Shown: positions 1-9,870 of the stretch, in pieces
How positions within the stretch are numbered: position 1 is the stretch's first letter
How the letters are laid out: each line of letters begins with the position of its first letter
From: Bradyrhizobium ivorense
GTDB lineage: Bacteria > Pseudomonadota > Alphaproteobacteria > Rhizobiales > Xanthobacteraceae
Reading direction: 5' to 3'
Assembly: GCF_900696085.1 (NCBI RefSeq)
Contig: NZ_CAADFC020000042.1
Span: 21,998 to 85,997 of the forward strand
DNA: 64,000 bases
Position numbers and translations under genes: made by a program
The notes under the pieces: generated by a model
Told to the model about the DNA's origin: nothing
Database searches by the model: none
What the model saw: only the letters and a program-made list of their open reading frames with translations

Positions 1-61
1 TGCACGCTGCTTTCACGGCTACGTGATTGAGGGGCCGCAATGCGGCGGCCTGGAGGGAGTG

Positions 62-2425
62 ATGGTCGCCAGCTCCTATCGGGTTTCGATCGATGCGATC
101 CCGCGGCAGAACCAGCGGGAGGTCTGGCGCGAGGCGCTCGGCGGCTTGCTGCTCGACTGTCAATTGCCGGAAAGCGGACCGTTCCAGTTCGGCGAGCTGA
201 CGTCAAAACGCTCGACCAGCGGCGCGCAGCTCGTGCTGCTGCGTTCCAGCGAGCAGCAAATCGTCTGCAGCGGTCATGCGGCGTCGGCCGCGGCGCCGGC
301 CCGGGTCGCCATCATCTTCCATGGATACGGTCGCGGCAGCATCGCATCCGGCCAGCGCAGCTGCGAGTTCGCCGACAACGACGTCTCGGTGTGCGATCTG
401 CAGTCGGCCTGGCGCATGACCTTGCGCGAAGATTTCGAAATCCTGCTGCTCGAATTGCCGCGCGAGCGGCTGCTCGGCCGCCTCGGGCACAATCGCCTGC
501 GTCTGCCGATCGTGCTCGGGGCGACCATTGCTGCCGCGGCCGTGCGTCCTGTCATGCGAACCCTTGGCGGCAATTTCGCCATCCTCGACAAGGCCGATCT
601 CGCGACGGCCGAAGTCGCGGTCACCGAACTCGTCGCCGGCGCGCTGCTTGGCGAGACCCGGCTCGATGCCGAAACCATGACCCAGGTCCAGGCCGGGCAT
701 CTGCGGCGCGTCGATGCCGCGATTGAGGCGCAGCTCGGCAATCCCGGCCTGACGATTGCGGACATTGCCCGCCAGGAGGGCCTGTCGCAGCGCTATCTGC
801 AGCGGCTGTTCGAACGCCAGAACACGACGTTCTCGGCCTATCTGCGCGAGCGGCGCCTGGAGCGCTGCTGCAACGATCTGATCGATCCCAACTATGCCGA
901 CCAGCGCATCGCGGCGATCAGCTACCGGTGGGGGTTTTCCGACCAGGCGCATTTCAGCCGCATGTTCAGCGCCACCTACGGCACCTCGCCGCGCCAATTC
1001 CGCAAGGCGGTGCCGCGTGATCAGGAGACGGCGCGGACGCGAGGCCGGCCGCGGCTGATGCGCGGCACCGCGACGGTGCTGCGGCTCGCGCCCGGCGCGG
1101 CGCCGCAAGAGATTGCGCGCCAGGAGCCCATCGCACCCGCCGAGCCTCCTGCAGCGCCGCCGGACGTGCGGGTGTCGTCACACCATCATCTCAAGGTGTC
1201 GAGGGACACCACGCATTGGGGTTATCTCAGCCGCACCATCCCGCCGGTCATGTGCGTGGAATCAGGTGCGCTGGTGACGATCGAGACGCTGACCCAGCAC
1301 GCCTTCGACGATTACGAGCGCATGATCAAGGGCGATCCGGGCGCCGAGAGCGTGTTTCACTGGACCGCCGAGCGAAAGTCGGTCGAGCGGCGCGGCGCCG
1401 GGCCGATGGACGGTTCGATCTTCGGCCGCGGTGCGGGGGAGGGGTTCGGCGTGCATATCTGCACCGGCCCGATCCATGTTCGCGGCGCGGAGCCGGGCGA
1501 CGTGCTCGAGGTGCAAATCACCGACATCTGGCCGCGGCCCTGCGCCAACCCGGCGTTCGCCGGCAAGTCGTTCGGCAGCAACGCTGCGGCCTGGTGGGGC
1601 TTTCAGTACAACGACCTGATCGATCCGCCGGGCAAGCGCGAGACCATCACGATCTTCGAGACCGATGCGCGCGCCGAGACGGCGCACGCGCTCTACTCCT
1701 ACCGCTGGACGCCGCAGACCGATCCGTTCGGCGTGCGCCACGACACGATGGATTATCCCGGCGTGCCGGTCGATCACGCAACGATCGAGAAGCGGGTGGG
1801 TGTGCTCGCCGGCGTCCGTGTTCCGGCGCGGCTGCATTTCGGCTTCATGGCGGTCGCACCGCGCGAGTCCGAACTCGTCGATTCGATTCCGCCCGGCTAT
1901 TTCGGCGGCAATGTCGATAATTGGCGCGCCACCAAAGGCACCACGCTCTATCTGCCGGTCGCCGTACCCGGCGCGCTGTTCTCGATTGGCGATCCGCATT
2001 TCGCGCAGGGCGACGGTGAGATCAACGGCACGGCGCTGGAGCTCTCGCTCACCGGCCAGTTCCGCCTGATCCTGCACAAGAGCGGGCAAGCGACCAAGCC
2101 GCATCTGGAGGGACTCGGGCACCCGCTGCTGGAAACGGCCGAGGAGTGGATCCTGCATGGCTTCAGCTACGGCAACTATCTGCGCGAGCTCGGCCGCAAC
2201 GCGCAGTCGGAAATCTACCAGCGTTCCTCGGTCGACCTCGCACTGCGCAATGCGTTCCGGGCGACGCGCAAATTCCTGATGGAGTGCTACCGCCTCAGCG
2301 AGGACGAGGCGCTGGCGCTGATCTCGCTCGGCGTCGATTTCGGCGTCACCCAGGTTGCCGACGGCAATTGGGGCGTGCACGCGATCGTCCGCAAGACCAT
2401 GTTCGGCCAGGCGGCCGGCGCCTGA
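62..2425 (+). CDS. AraC-family regulator fused to acetamidase/formamidase
   Basis: One uninterrupted 787-residue frame joins two proteins that are normally separate. Residues about 5-200 look like an AraC ligand-binding domain. Residues about 213-316 form the double HTH of AraC regulators (LTIADIARQEGLSQRYLQRLF, then WGFSDQAHFSRMF and the closing GTSPRQFRKA). After a Pro/Ala-rich linker of some 60 residues, residues about 376-730 match the FmdA/AmdA acetamidase/formamidase fold (GPIHVRGAEPGDVLEV, SIGDPHFAQGDGE). That family hydrolyses formamide or acetamide to the acid and ammonia. ATG at 62 is preferred over the in-frame GTG at 23 because GGAGGGA sits just upstream. The domain calls are strong; whether both halves are active is inference. 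No operon partner is visible here, but an amidase and amide-type transporter lie 33 kb away. Confidence 0.85.
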   Translation: MVASSYRVSIDAIPRQNQREVWREALGGLLLDCQLPESGPFQFGELTSKRSTSGAQLVLLRSSEQQIVCSGHAASAAAPARVAIIFHGYGRGSIASGQRSCEFADNDVSVCDLQSAWRMTLREDFEILLLELPRERLLGRLGHNRLRLPIVLGATIAAAAVRPVMRTLGGNFAILDKADLATAEVAVTELVAGALLGETRLDAETMTQVQAGHLRRVDAAIEAQLGNPGLTIADIARQEGLSQRYLQRLFERQNTTFSAYLRERRLERCCNDLIDPNYADQRIAAISYRWGFSDQAHFSRMFSATYGTSPRQFRKAVPRDQETARTRGRPRLMRGTATVLRLAPGAAPQEIARQEPIAPAEPPAAPPDVRVSSHHHLKVSRDTTHWGYLSRTIPPVMCVESGALVTIETLTQHAFDDYERMIKGDPGAESVFHWTAERKSVERRGAGPMDGSIFGRGAGEGFGVHICTGPIHVRGAEPGDVLEVQITDIWPRPCANPAFAGKSFGSNAAAWWGFQYNDLIDPPGKRETITIFETDARAETAHALYSYRWTPQTDPFGVRHDTMDYPGVPVDHATIEKRVGVLAGVRVPARLHFGFMAVAPRESELVDSIPPGYFGGNVDNWRATKGTTLYLPVAVPGALFSIGDPHFAQGDGEINGTALELSLTGQFRLILHKSGQATKPHLEGLGHPLLETAEEWILHGFSYGNYLRELGRNAQSEIYQRSSVDLALRNAFRATRKFLMECYRLSEDEALALISLGVDFGVTQVADGNWGVHAIVRKTMFGQAAGA

Positions 2426-2464
2426 CCGCGGCACGAAATTCAACGTTGGCCAATCGAGATGGTG

Positions 2465-2488
2465 TCGTCCCGGCGCAGGCCGGGACGA
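2465..2488. terminator. Hairpin between convergent genes
   Basis: Perfect 10-bp arms (TCGTCCCGGC and its complement) surround a GCAG loop. It lies between the stop of the AraC-formamidase gene and the stop of phaR, which converge. No T-run follows, so it may be a short REP-like palindrome that also acts as a two-way terminator. Confidence 0.5.
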
Positions 2489-2510
2489 TGGGGACGTAGC
2501 GCGACGAGAC

Positions 2511-3101
2511 CTACTCGTCCTTCTTCGCCGGCTGCGACATGCGCTCGAGGCGATCCTGCATGTCCTTCATCTGGCGGCGGAGATCGTCGATGTTGTCGGC
2601 GTCCGGCGCGGGCTCCGGCGCCTTCTCGGCCTCGGCGTTGCCACGCTGCGGCACGAACGGCTTGAACATCGAGAAGGTCTGCTGGAACAGCTCCATGTTG
2701 CGGCGGACCTGCTCCTCCAGCGGCGCAAACGGCGTTCCGCTCAGGGCGCCGGCGATCTGCTTGCGGAACTTCTCCTGCTCCTTGGTCAGCGTCTCCAGCG
2801 ACTGCTCGAGATATTTCGGCACCACCATCTGCATGCTGTCGCCGTAGAAGCGGATCAGCTGGCGCAGGAAAGTGGTCGGCAGCAGGTTCTGCCCGGCCTT
2901 GTTCTCCTGCTCGAAGATGATTTGCGCGAGCACTGAGCGGGTGATGTCGTCGCCGGTCTTGGCGTCATAGACGAGGAAGTCCTCGCCCTCCTTCACCATT
3001 GCCGCGAGGTCCTCGAGCGTCACATAGGTGCTCGTACCGGTATTATAGAGCCGCCGGTTCGCGTACTTCTTGATCGTCGTCGGTTGTTCAGATTTTGCCA
3101 T
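2511..3101 (-). CDS. phaR: Polyhydroxyalkanoate synthesis repressor PhaR
   Basis: The 196-residue product starts with the PHB accumulation regulator DNA-binding domain (residues about 10-70, with KKYANRRLYNTGTSTYVTLEDLA). A PHB_acc domain follows (about 75-120, LPTTFLRQLIRFYGDSMQ), then a charged, Pro-rich tail. In this family the protein binds both PHB granules and DNA, and represses phasin and often its own gene until polymer appears. It is divergent from phaA-phaB, the usual alphaproteobacterial arrangement, so the 315-bp gap probably holds its operator. Function is firm from family knowledge; the targets here are inferred. Confidence 0.95.
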   Translation of the reverse strand: MAKSEQPTTIKKYANRRLYNTGTSTYVTLEDLAAMVKEGEDFLVYDAKTGDDITRSVLAQIIFEQENKAGQNLLPTTFLRQLIRFYGDSMQMVVPKYLEQSLETLTKEQEKFRKQIAGALSGTPFAPLEEQVRRNMELFQQTFSMFKPFVPQRGNAEAEKAPEPAPDADNIDDLRRQMKDMQDRLERMSQPAKKDE

Positions 3102-3416
3102 GGGCTCACACTTCCAACACCGTAGGACCTGGAACCCAGCAGCATCGCCGCAGGGCTAAATGCAACGCATCGCAGCAAAGGTAAGCATTTTCAAAGCGGT
3201 TCGGCTACCGTTTTGTGCGGCACGGTTAATCTCAAAGCATAGGGATTGCTCAGGAAACTGCCAAGGGCGCTATTTCGCGTGCGGCGCGGCGCGAAATCGG
3301 CCACTGGCCAATTGACACACGCTGCCTAGGTTAACAGGATGGAATCAAGAGACAGGCCCGCCAACCGGCCGCCCGCCGTCGAGAAAACCTAAGCCCGATA
3401 ACCAAAGGAGATGTCC
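3102..3416. promoter_or_regulatory. phaR-phaA divergent control region
   Basis: This 315-bp gap separates divergent phaR and phaA. A TTGACA hexamer lies at 3312-3317 on the plus strand, but no convincing -10 box stands 16-18 bases downstream. AAAGGAG at 3404-3410 is the phaA ribosome site. A GC-rich stretch at about 3125-3180 with repeated TGCA/CGCA motifs could hold a PhaR site, but this is a guess. Confidence 0.4.
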
Positions 3417-4595
<1,179 letters not shown>

Positions 4596-4667
4596 ACAAA
4601 AGGCAGCCAGGCGGGTTAGGCTGATGAAAAGATCATCTGTCAACCAAGGCGCGAGCTGATAAATAAG

Positions 4668-4694
4668 ATGCCCGGCCTCGCGCCGGGCATTTTT
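4668..4694 (+). terminator. Intrinsic terminator after phaA
   Basis: ATGCCCGGC at 4668-4676 pairs perfectly with GCCGGGCAT at 4682-4690 around a 5-base loop, followed by TTTT. It stands 180 bp before phaB, so phaA and phaB may be only partly cotranscribed. The same stem core recurs after phaB, so the palindrome is also repeat-like. Confidence 0.75.
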
Positions 4695-4774
4695 GTTTCG
4701 AGGGTTTTTGAGTGAGTGAGTGCGACGGCCGGGGGCAATTCCGGTCATAAAAGACGGCCAAGGAGGAGACGGAC

Positions 4775-5500
<726 letters not shown>

Positions 5501-5537
5501 GCGGCGTCGCGCCGCACGCGATATCGATCACGACGAG

Positions 5538-5563
5538 ATGCCCGGCCTTGTGCCGGGCATTTT
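5538..5563 (+). terminator. Intrinsic terminator after phaB
   Basis: ATGCCCGGC at 5538-5546 pairs with GCCGGGCAT at 5552-5560, followed by TTT. It lies 38 bp after the phaB stop and just before the next gene. The stem is identical to the one after phaA. Confidence 0.7.
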
Positions 5564-5584
5564 CGTCTGTACAAGGGGGCCGTG

Positions 5585-6457
5585 ATGACGACCCGTACTG
5601 CCACCCTTGTCGGACTGACCGCCATCCTGATGTGGTCGCTGCTGTCGGTGATGACGGTTGCGACCGGCAAGATTCCAGCGTTCCAGCTCGCCGCCATGAC
5701 GTTTGCGATCGGCGCTGTGGTTGCATTCATCAGCTTCCTGTTCCGTCCCGCCGCGTTCGGCGCCTTGAAGCAGCCGCTCGTAGCCTGGGTGGTCGGCGTC
5801 GGCGGATTGTTCGGCTATCACGCGCTGTATTTCCTGGCGCTGCGCTTCGCGCCGCCGGCGGAAGCAGGCCTGCTCAACTATCTCTGGCCGCTGTTGATCG
5901 TGCTGTTCTCATCGCTGCTGCCGGGCGAGCGGCTCGCCGTCCATCACGTCGTCGGCGCGGTATTGGGGCTGGTCGGCACGGTGCTGCTGTTCGCCGGCAA
6001 CACCGGCAATTTCTCGAAGGAGCAGATCCCGGGCTTCGCGGCCGCCTTCGTCGCGGCCTTTGTCTGGGCGTCCTACTCCGTGATGTCGCGCCGGCTCAAG
6101 GCAGTGCCGACAGATGCGGTGGCGGGCTTTTGCCTTGCCACCGCCGTGCTTGCCGCCCTCGTGCACGGCATGGTCGAGACCACGGTCTGGCCCGCGAGCC
6201 CGCTGCAATGGCTCGCCGTGATCGGGCTCGGTATCGGCCCGGTCGGCGCGGCGTTCTTCGCCTGGGACATCGGCATGAAGCGCGGCGACATCCGCGTGCT
6301 CGGCGCCGCCTCCTACGCCACGCCGCTGCTCTCCACAGCCTTCCTGATCCTCGCCGGCTTCGCGCAAGCCAGCGCCAACATCGCGATCGCCGCGATCCTG
6401 ATCGCCGGCGGCGGGCTCATCGCGGCCAAGGACATGGTGCTGCGAAAGAGAGCCTAG
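5585..6457 (+). CDS. EamA/DMT-superfamily exporter, YddG-like
   Basis: A 290-residue inner-membrane protein with about ten hydrophobic segments in two EamA repeats. The N-terminal stretch (LTAILMWSLLSVMTV) and the PPAEAGLLNYLWPLLIVLFS segment resemble YddG, which exports aromatic amino acids and related amphipathic compounds. ATG 5585 is preferred over the overlapping GTG 5582; AAGGGGG lies about 10 bases upstream. It sits alone between the phaB terminator and a convergent cupin gene. The family is firm; the substrate is inferred. Confidence 0.85.
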   Translation: MTTRTATLVGLTAILMWSLLSVMTVATGKIPAFQLAAMTFAIGAVVAFISFLFRPAAFGALKQPLVAWVVGVGGLFGYHALYFLALRFAPPAEAGLLNYLWPLLIVLFSSLLPGERLAVHHVVGAVLGLVGTVLLFAGNTGNFSKEQIPGFAAAFVAAFVWASYSVMSRRLKAVPTDAVAGFCLATAVLAALVHGMVETTVWPASPLQWLAVIGLGIGPVGAAFFAWDIGMKRGDIRVLGAASYATPLLSTAFLILAGFAQASANIAIAAILIAGGGLIAAKDMVLRKRA

Positions 6458-6483
6458 GATGGGTTCGCTACGCTCTACCCATC

Positions 6484-6918
6484 CTACGAAGCCGGCTCCC
6501 AGCCTTTCGGCGCCAGCTCGAATTTTGCGAACTCGAATGCCGGCGCGACCGTGCAGCCGACCAGCGTCCACTCTCCGGCACTCTCCGCGGCCTGCCAGGC
6601 ACCTGCCGGCACGATCGCTTGCGGCCGTTCGCCGCCTGCGACATCCGGCCCGAGCGTCACCGTGTGCCGGCTTCCGCCCTCCTGCGCGATCTGCAAGCGC
6701 AGCGGCGCGCCGGCGTAATAGTGCCACGTCTCCACAGCGTCGATGCGGTGCCAGTGCGAACGCTCGCCGCGCGCCAGCAAAAAGTAGATCGCGGTGGAGC
6801 GGCTGCGTCCGCTGATGTCGCAGCTCGCGTCGCGAAACGTCTCGCGAAAATGCCCGCCCTCGGGATGCGGCTGCAGGTCGAGCCGGGCGATGATCTCGGC
6901 AGCTGACAGCACGGACAT
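6484..6918 (-). CDS. DUF985-family cupin protein
   Basis: A 144-residue single-domain cupin of the DUF985/Cupin_5 family. Typical signatures are LDLQPHPEGGHFRETFRD, the internal SHWHRIDAVETWHYYAGAPL and AIVPAGAWQAAE. These beta-barrel proteins have no well-established general reaction. Its ATG shares a base with the gloB stop (TGATG), so the two are translationally coupled, with gloB first. The in-frame GTG one codon earlier is a less likely start. Confidence 0.88.
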   Translation of the reverse strand: MSVLSAAEIIARLDLQPHPEGGHFRETFRDASCDISGRSRSTAIYFLLARGERSHWHRIDAVETWHYYAGAPLRLQIAQEGGSRHTVTLGPDVAGGERPQAIVPAGAWQAAESAGEWTLVGCTVAPAFEFAKFELAPKGWEPAS

Positions 6919-7685
6919 CACGACTTGTTCTTGCGCTCGCGCAGCTCGCCGAACACCTGGGCCGGATCGGCGCCCTTCATGTGCAGCTTGGCCGCGACCG
7001 CAGGCTCGTCGGCGCGCAGGAACACGTTGGCCTTCTTCTCGTCGCCGAGCAGCACCGGGATGGTCGGCTCGTTCTCGGCGCGGAGCTTTGCCACCTCCGC
7101 GGCGCGCGCCTGCAAGTCGGGATTATCGGCCTCGATGGTGAGGGCGAATTTGACGTTGGCGGCGGTGTATTCATGGCCGCAGTAGAGCCGAAAGTCGTCC
7201 GGCAGCGCGCGCAGCTTCAGCAGCGAGTCCCACATCATCGGATAATTGCCCTCGAACACCCGGCCGCATCCGATCGAGAACAGCGTGTCGGCGGCGAACA
7301 CCGCCTTCTCGCTGTCGAACACGTAGGAGATATGGTCCAGCGTATGGCCGGGCGTCTCGACGACGCGCGCGAGCAGGCTGCCGACCTTGATGACGTCGGC
7401 ATTGACGGCGCGCAGATCGACATTGGCGATCTTGGCCGACTTGTCGTGCGGAGCGACGACGCGGCAGCCGTATTTCTGCTTCAGCTCCGCGACGCCGCCG
7501 ACATGGTCGCCGTGGTGATGCGTGATCAGGATGTCGGTCAGCGTCCAGCCTTCGCGCTCCAGCGCCTTGATGATCGGGGCGGCCTCCGGCGCATCGATCG
7601 ACGCCGTCGCTTTCGTCGCGGGGTCGTGGATCAGGTAGCCGAAATTGTCGGTGAGGCAGGTGAAGGTGCGAATCTCGGCGGCCAT
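6918..7685 (-). CDS. gloB: Hydroxyacylglutathione hydrolase (glyoxalase II)
   Basis: A 255-residue metallo-beta-lactamase-fold enzyme that hydrolyses S-D-lactoylglutathione to D-lactate and glutathione, completing methylglyoxal detoxification. The binuclear metal site motif THHHGDHVGG is plain, as are PGHTLDHISYV, DTLFSIGCGRVFEG and CGHEYT. The C-terminal substrate-binding domain (ANVKFALTIEADNPDL) is characteristic. The frame stays open to 7802, but ATG 7685 has GGAG upstream and begins at the conserved MAAEIRTFTCLTDNFGYL. It is followed by the coupled cupin gene and is divergent from a methyltransferase gene. Confidence 0.95.
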   Translation of the reverse strand: MAAEIRTFTCLTDNFGYLIHDPATKATASIDAPEAAPIIKALEREGWTLTDILITHHHGDHVGGVAELKQKYGCRVVAPHDKSAKIANVDLRAVNADVIKVGSLLARVVETPGHTLDHISYVFDSEKAVFAADTLFSIGCGRVFEGNYPMMWDSLLKLRALPDDFRLYCGHEYTAANVKFALTIEADNPDLQARAAEVAKLRAENEPTIPVLLGDEKKANVFLRADEPAVAAKLHMKGADPAQVFGELRERKNKS

Positions 7686-7816
7686 GTTATCTCCACGAAT
7701 TGCTGGTGCGAGGGCGCTAACACGCCAAATATAGGGGTGAAATATGGCGTTAACGCTCCGGCGGCAACGCAATTTTGCGCGCCCCCGGGCCGCGAGCGGC
7801 ATGTTAGGCTGAAACC

Positions 7817-8569
7817 ATGGACGTCATTGATCTCCGGGATTTCTATTCGCAGCGCCTCGGCATCGTGGCGCGGCAGCTGATCAACCGCGGTATCCGTGAG
7901 CGCTGGCCCAATGCGGAGGGCCAGCGGGTGCTCGGCCTCGGCTACCCGACACCCTATCTCGGCCTGTTCCGCGAGAGCTGCGAGCGCTGCATCGCCTTCA
8001 TGCCGGCGGCCCAGGGCGTGCTGAAATGGCCGACCGGGCGGCCGGCGCTGGCCACCTTGATCGACGAGTTCTCGATGCCGTTGCCGGATGCCGCGGTCGA
8101 CCGCGTGCTGCTGGTGCATGCGCTGGAGATGTCGGACGATCCGGAGCGGTTGCTGCGCGAGGTCTGGCGCGTGCTGGCGCCCTCGGGGCGGCTGATCGCG
8201 GTGATCCCGAACCGCCGCGGCGTATGGACGCGCACCGACACCACGCCGTTTGGCCATGGCCGGCCCTATTCGCGCGCGCAGATCACGCAGCTGTTGCGGC
8301 AGACCTGGTTCACGCCGACCGCATGGGGCGAGGCGCTGTTCATGCCGCCGGTGCAGGGCTCCTGGTTCCTGCGCTCGGCGGTGGCGTGGGAGCGCGTCGG
8401 CGCCGCGCTGTCGATGCCGTTCGCCGGCGTGCATATCGTCGAGGCGAGCAAGCAGGTCTACCGCGCCATCCCCGCCAACCGCGAGCGCGCCCGGCTGATT
8501 CCATCGCTGCAGCCGGTGCTGGTGCCGTCGTCGACGGCGACGCGCAAGGCGGCGCATACCGAGCGCTGA
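7817..8569 (+). CDS. Class I SAM-dependent methyltransferase
   Basis: A 250-residue protein with a methyltransferase_11-type core. The motif I region is degenerate (VLGLGYPTPYLGLF). The acidic motif LPLPDAAVDRVLLVHALEMSDD and EVWRVLAPSGRLIAVIPNR are typical. The C-terminal half is specific to a group of alphaproteobacterial proteins usually found next to gloB. The substrate is unknown. A perfect hairpin terminator follows at 8595. Confidence 0.8.
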   Translation: MDVIDLRDFYSQRLGIVARQLINRGIRERWPNAEGQRVLGLGYPTPYLGLFRESCERCIAFMPAAQGVLKWPTGRPALATLIDEFSMPLPDAAVDRVLLVHALEMSDDPERLLREVWRVLAPSGRLIAVIPNRRGVWTRTDTTPFGHGRPYSRAQITQLLRQTWFTPTAWGEALFMPPVQGSWFLRSAVAWERVGAALSMPFAGVHIVEASKQVYRAIPANRERARLIPSLQPVLVPSSTATRKAAHTER

Positions 8570-8594
8570 TGCTGTTTGCATGCCTCCAATACGC

Positions 8595-8621
8595 AAATGC
8601 CCGGGCCAGGCCCGGGCATTT
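8595..8621. terminator. Hairpin terminator, probably bidirectional
   Basis: AAATGCCCGGG at 8595-8605 pairs with CCCGGGCATTT at 8611-8621, an 11-bp perfect stem with a 5-base loop. It lies between the convergent methyltransferase and DUF4167 genes, and the A/T ends suit termination in both directions. Confidence 0.7.
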
Positions 8622-8666
8622 CGAATTGCAGGATTTGCAGCGCTAACCGATCAATGATCGGCAGCC

Positions 8667-9413
8667 TTACTCGTTGCCCGGATTGAAGTCCTCGCTCGGC
8701 GCGGGCTGCGCGGCGGCGTCGGGACGCGGGCCGTGCGGACGGCGGCGCCGGCGCGGAAAGCGCTCGCCGCGCTCGCTGCGTTCACCGCCGCCATTGCCCT
8801 CATAGCTGCCGTTGACCTGCGGCTGCGGGCCGCCGGTGATGAAGGAGGGCAGGCGATCCACGCCGCTATCGGCCAGCACGGGCTGCGGCTGGTTCGCCGG
8901 CTGCGGCTGCGGCTGATATTGCGGCTGCTGACGATGCTCGCGCTCACGCTCACGGTGTTCACGCGGCTGCTGCTGATCGCGCTGGTAGGGCTGCTGGCCG
9001 TTCTCGCGCACATAGGGCTGCTGCTGCGGCACGAAGCCGGGCTCCTGGCCGAAGCTCGAATAGCCGTCATTGTCGTCGTCGTTGTCGTCGGACGACGGCA
9101 TCGCCTCGGCATCGGGCCGCGGCTGCTGCTGGTTCTGCCGGAATTGCTCCTGCGCGGCCGCGATGATCCGGTAATAGTGCTCGGCGTGCTGGTAGTAATT
9201 CTCGGCCGCGACCGGATCGCCGGAGGAGCGCGCATCGCGCGCCAGCTGCACGTATTTCTCGGCCACGTGGGACGCCGTGCCGCGGATCTTGATATCGGGT
9301 CCGTTCGATTCGTACACCCGCGTCAGAGGATTCTGGCCGCGCCGGTTATTGTTGTTATTATTATTGTTGTTATTCCGGTTGCGCATCCGCTTGTTGTTCT
9401 GACCGTTTCTCAT
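8667..9413 (-). CDS. DUF4167 protein, Asn/Gln-rich
   Basis: A 248-residue protein. Residues about 25-100 are the conserved DUF4167 domain (LTRVYESNGPDIKIRGTASHVAEKY, then SSGDPVAAENYYQHAEHYYRII). The rest is low complexity: a run of ten Asn at residues 14-23, Gln-rich and acidic stretches, then an Arg-rich tail (PRRRRRPHGPRP). The basic ends suggest nucleic-acid or ribosome contact, but no function is established. In alphaproteobacteria this gene usually follows prfA-prmC, and here prmC is the next gene upstream on the same strand. Confidence 0.9.
   Translation of the reverse strand: MRNGQNNKRMRNRNNNNNNNNNNRRGQNPLTRVYESNGPDIKIRGTASHVAEKYVQLARDARSSGDPVAAENYYQHAEHYYRIIAAAQEQFRQNQQQPRPDAEAMPSSDDNDDDNDGYSSFGQEPGFVPQQQPYVRENGQQPYQRDQQQPREHREREREHRQQPQYQPQPQPANQPQPVLADSGVDRLPSFITGGPQPQVNGSYEGNGGGERSERGERFPRRRRRPHGPRPDAAAQPAPSEDFNPGNE
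9345..9374 (-). repeat. Trinucleotide tract encoding ten Asn
   Basis: Ten consecutive AAC/AAT codons near the start of the DUF4167 gene form a short tandem repeat. Mixing of the two codons limits slippage, but length differences between strains are likely. Confidence 0.85.
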
Positions 9414-9870
9414 TTGTCGCCTTTATTCCAGCCCTGAAGTTATTGCAGTTCATTGCCTCTCCGATTCGGCGCGCATTCAAGCGCGCGGAATCGCACTACC
9501 GTCGAAAGTGGCTTCGATGTTGCCGACCATCTCGTTTCAGCAAAGTCGCGTTCAGCAAAGACGCGTTCCCCAACCGCCAGCGGATCGCGCCGGCGACCAA
9601 ATCATTCCGCCTGTCGAGACAGGCCCAGTTCTCTCGCGTAAGTCTTCAAGCGCAATAACAGGCTTTCGTTCGCTTGGCGGTCGAGAGCAGCACAGCTCTA
9701 GCTATTGCGCTCAATGTGACCTGCGTTCTTGGAACCTTTGGATCGGCGGGCTCTGCTGAACCCTGGTCATCACCCCGTATCGGCTACGGGGGCCAGTACC
9801 GACGTTGTGGCCGGAACGTAGTCGTTCCCGGGGGTAATTCCAAGAGGTTTTTTTGCGTTCCAATAGGACT
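9414..9870. other. 457-bp gap between prmC and the DUF4167 gene, with hairpins
   Basis: Both neighbours are on the minus strand, so this is the DUF4167 leader. I see no convincing gene. It holds two short hairpins: CCCCGTA (9773-9779) with TACGGGG (9785-9791), and GGAACG (9813-9818) with CGTTCC (9823-9828). On the minus strand a run of seven A lies just after prmC. A structured leader or small RNA is possible but unproven. Confidence 0.4.

Noticed and set aside
1262..2443. Long minus-strand frame opposite the AraC-formamidase gene
   Set aside because: High-GC DNA opens long opposite frames; its translation is Arg/Ala/Asp-rich with no domain, while the plus frame has clear ones.
3312..3340. 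TTGACA as a phaA promoter
   Set aside because: No acceptable -10 box at 16-18 bases; noted only in the gap entry.
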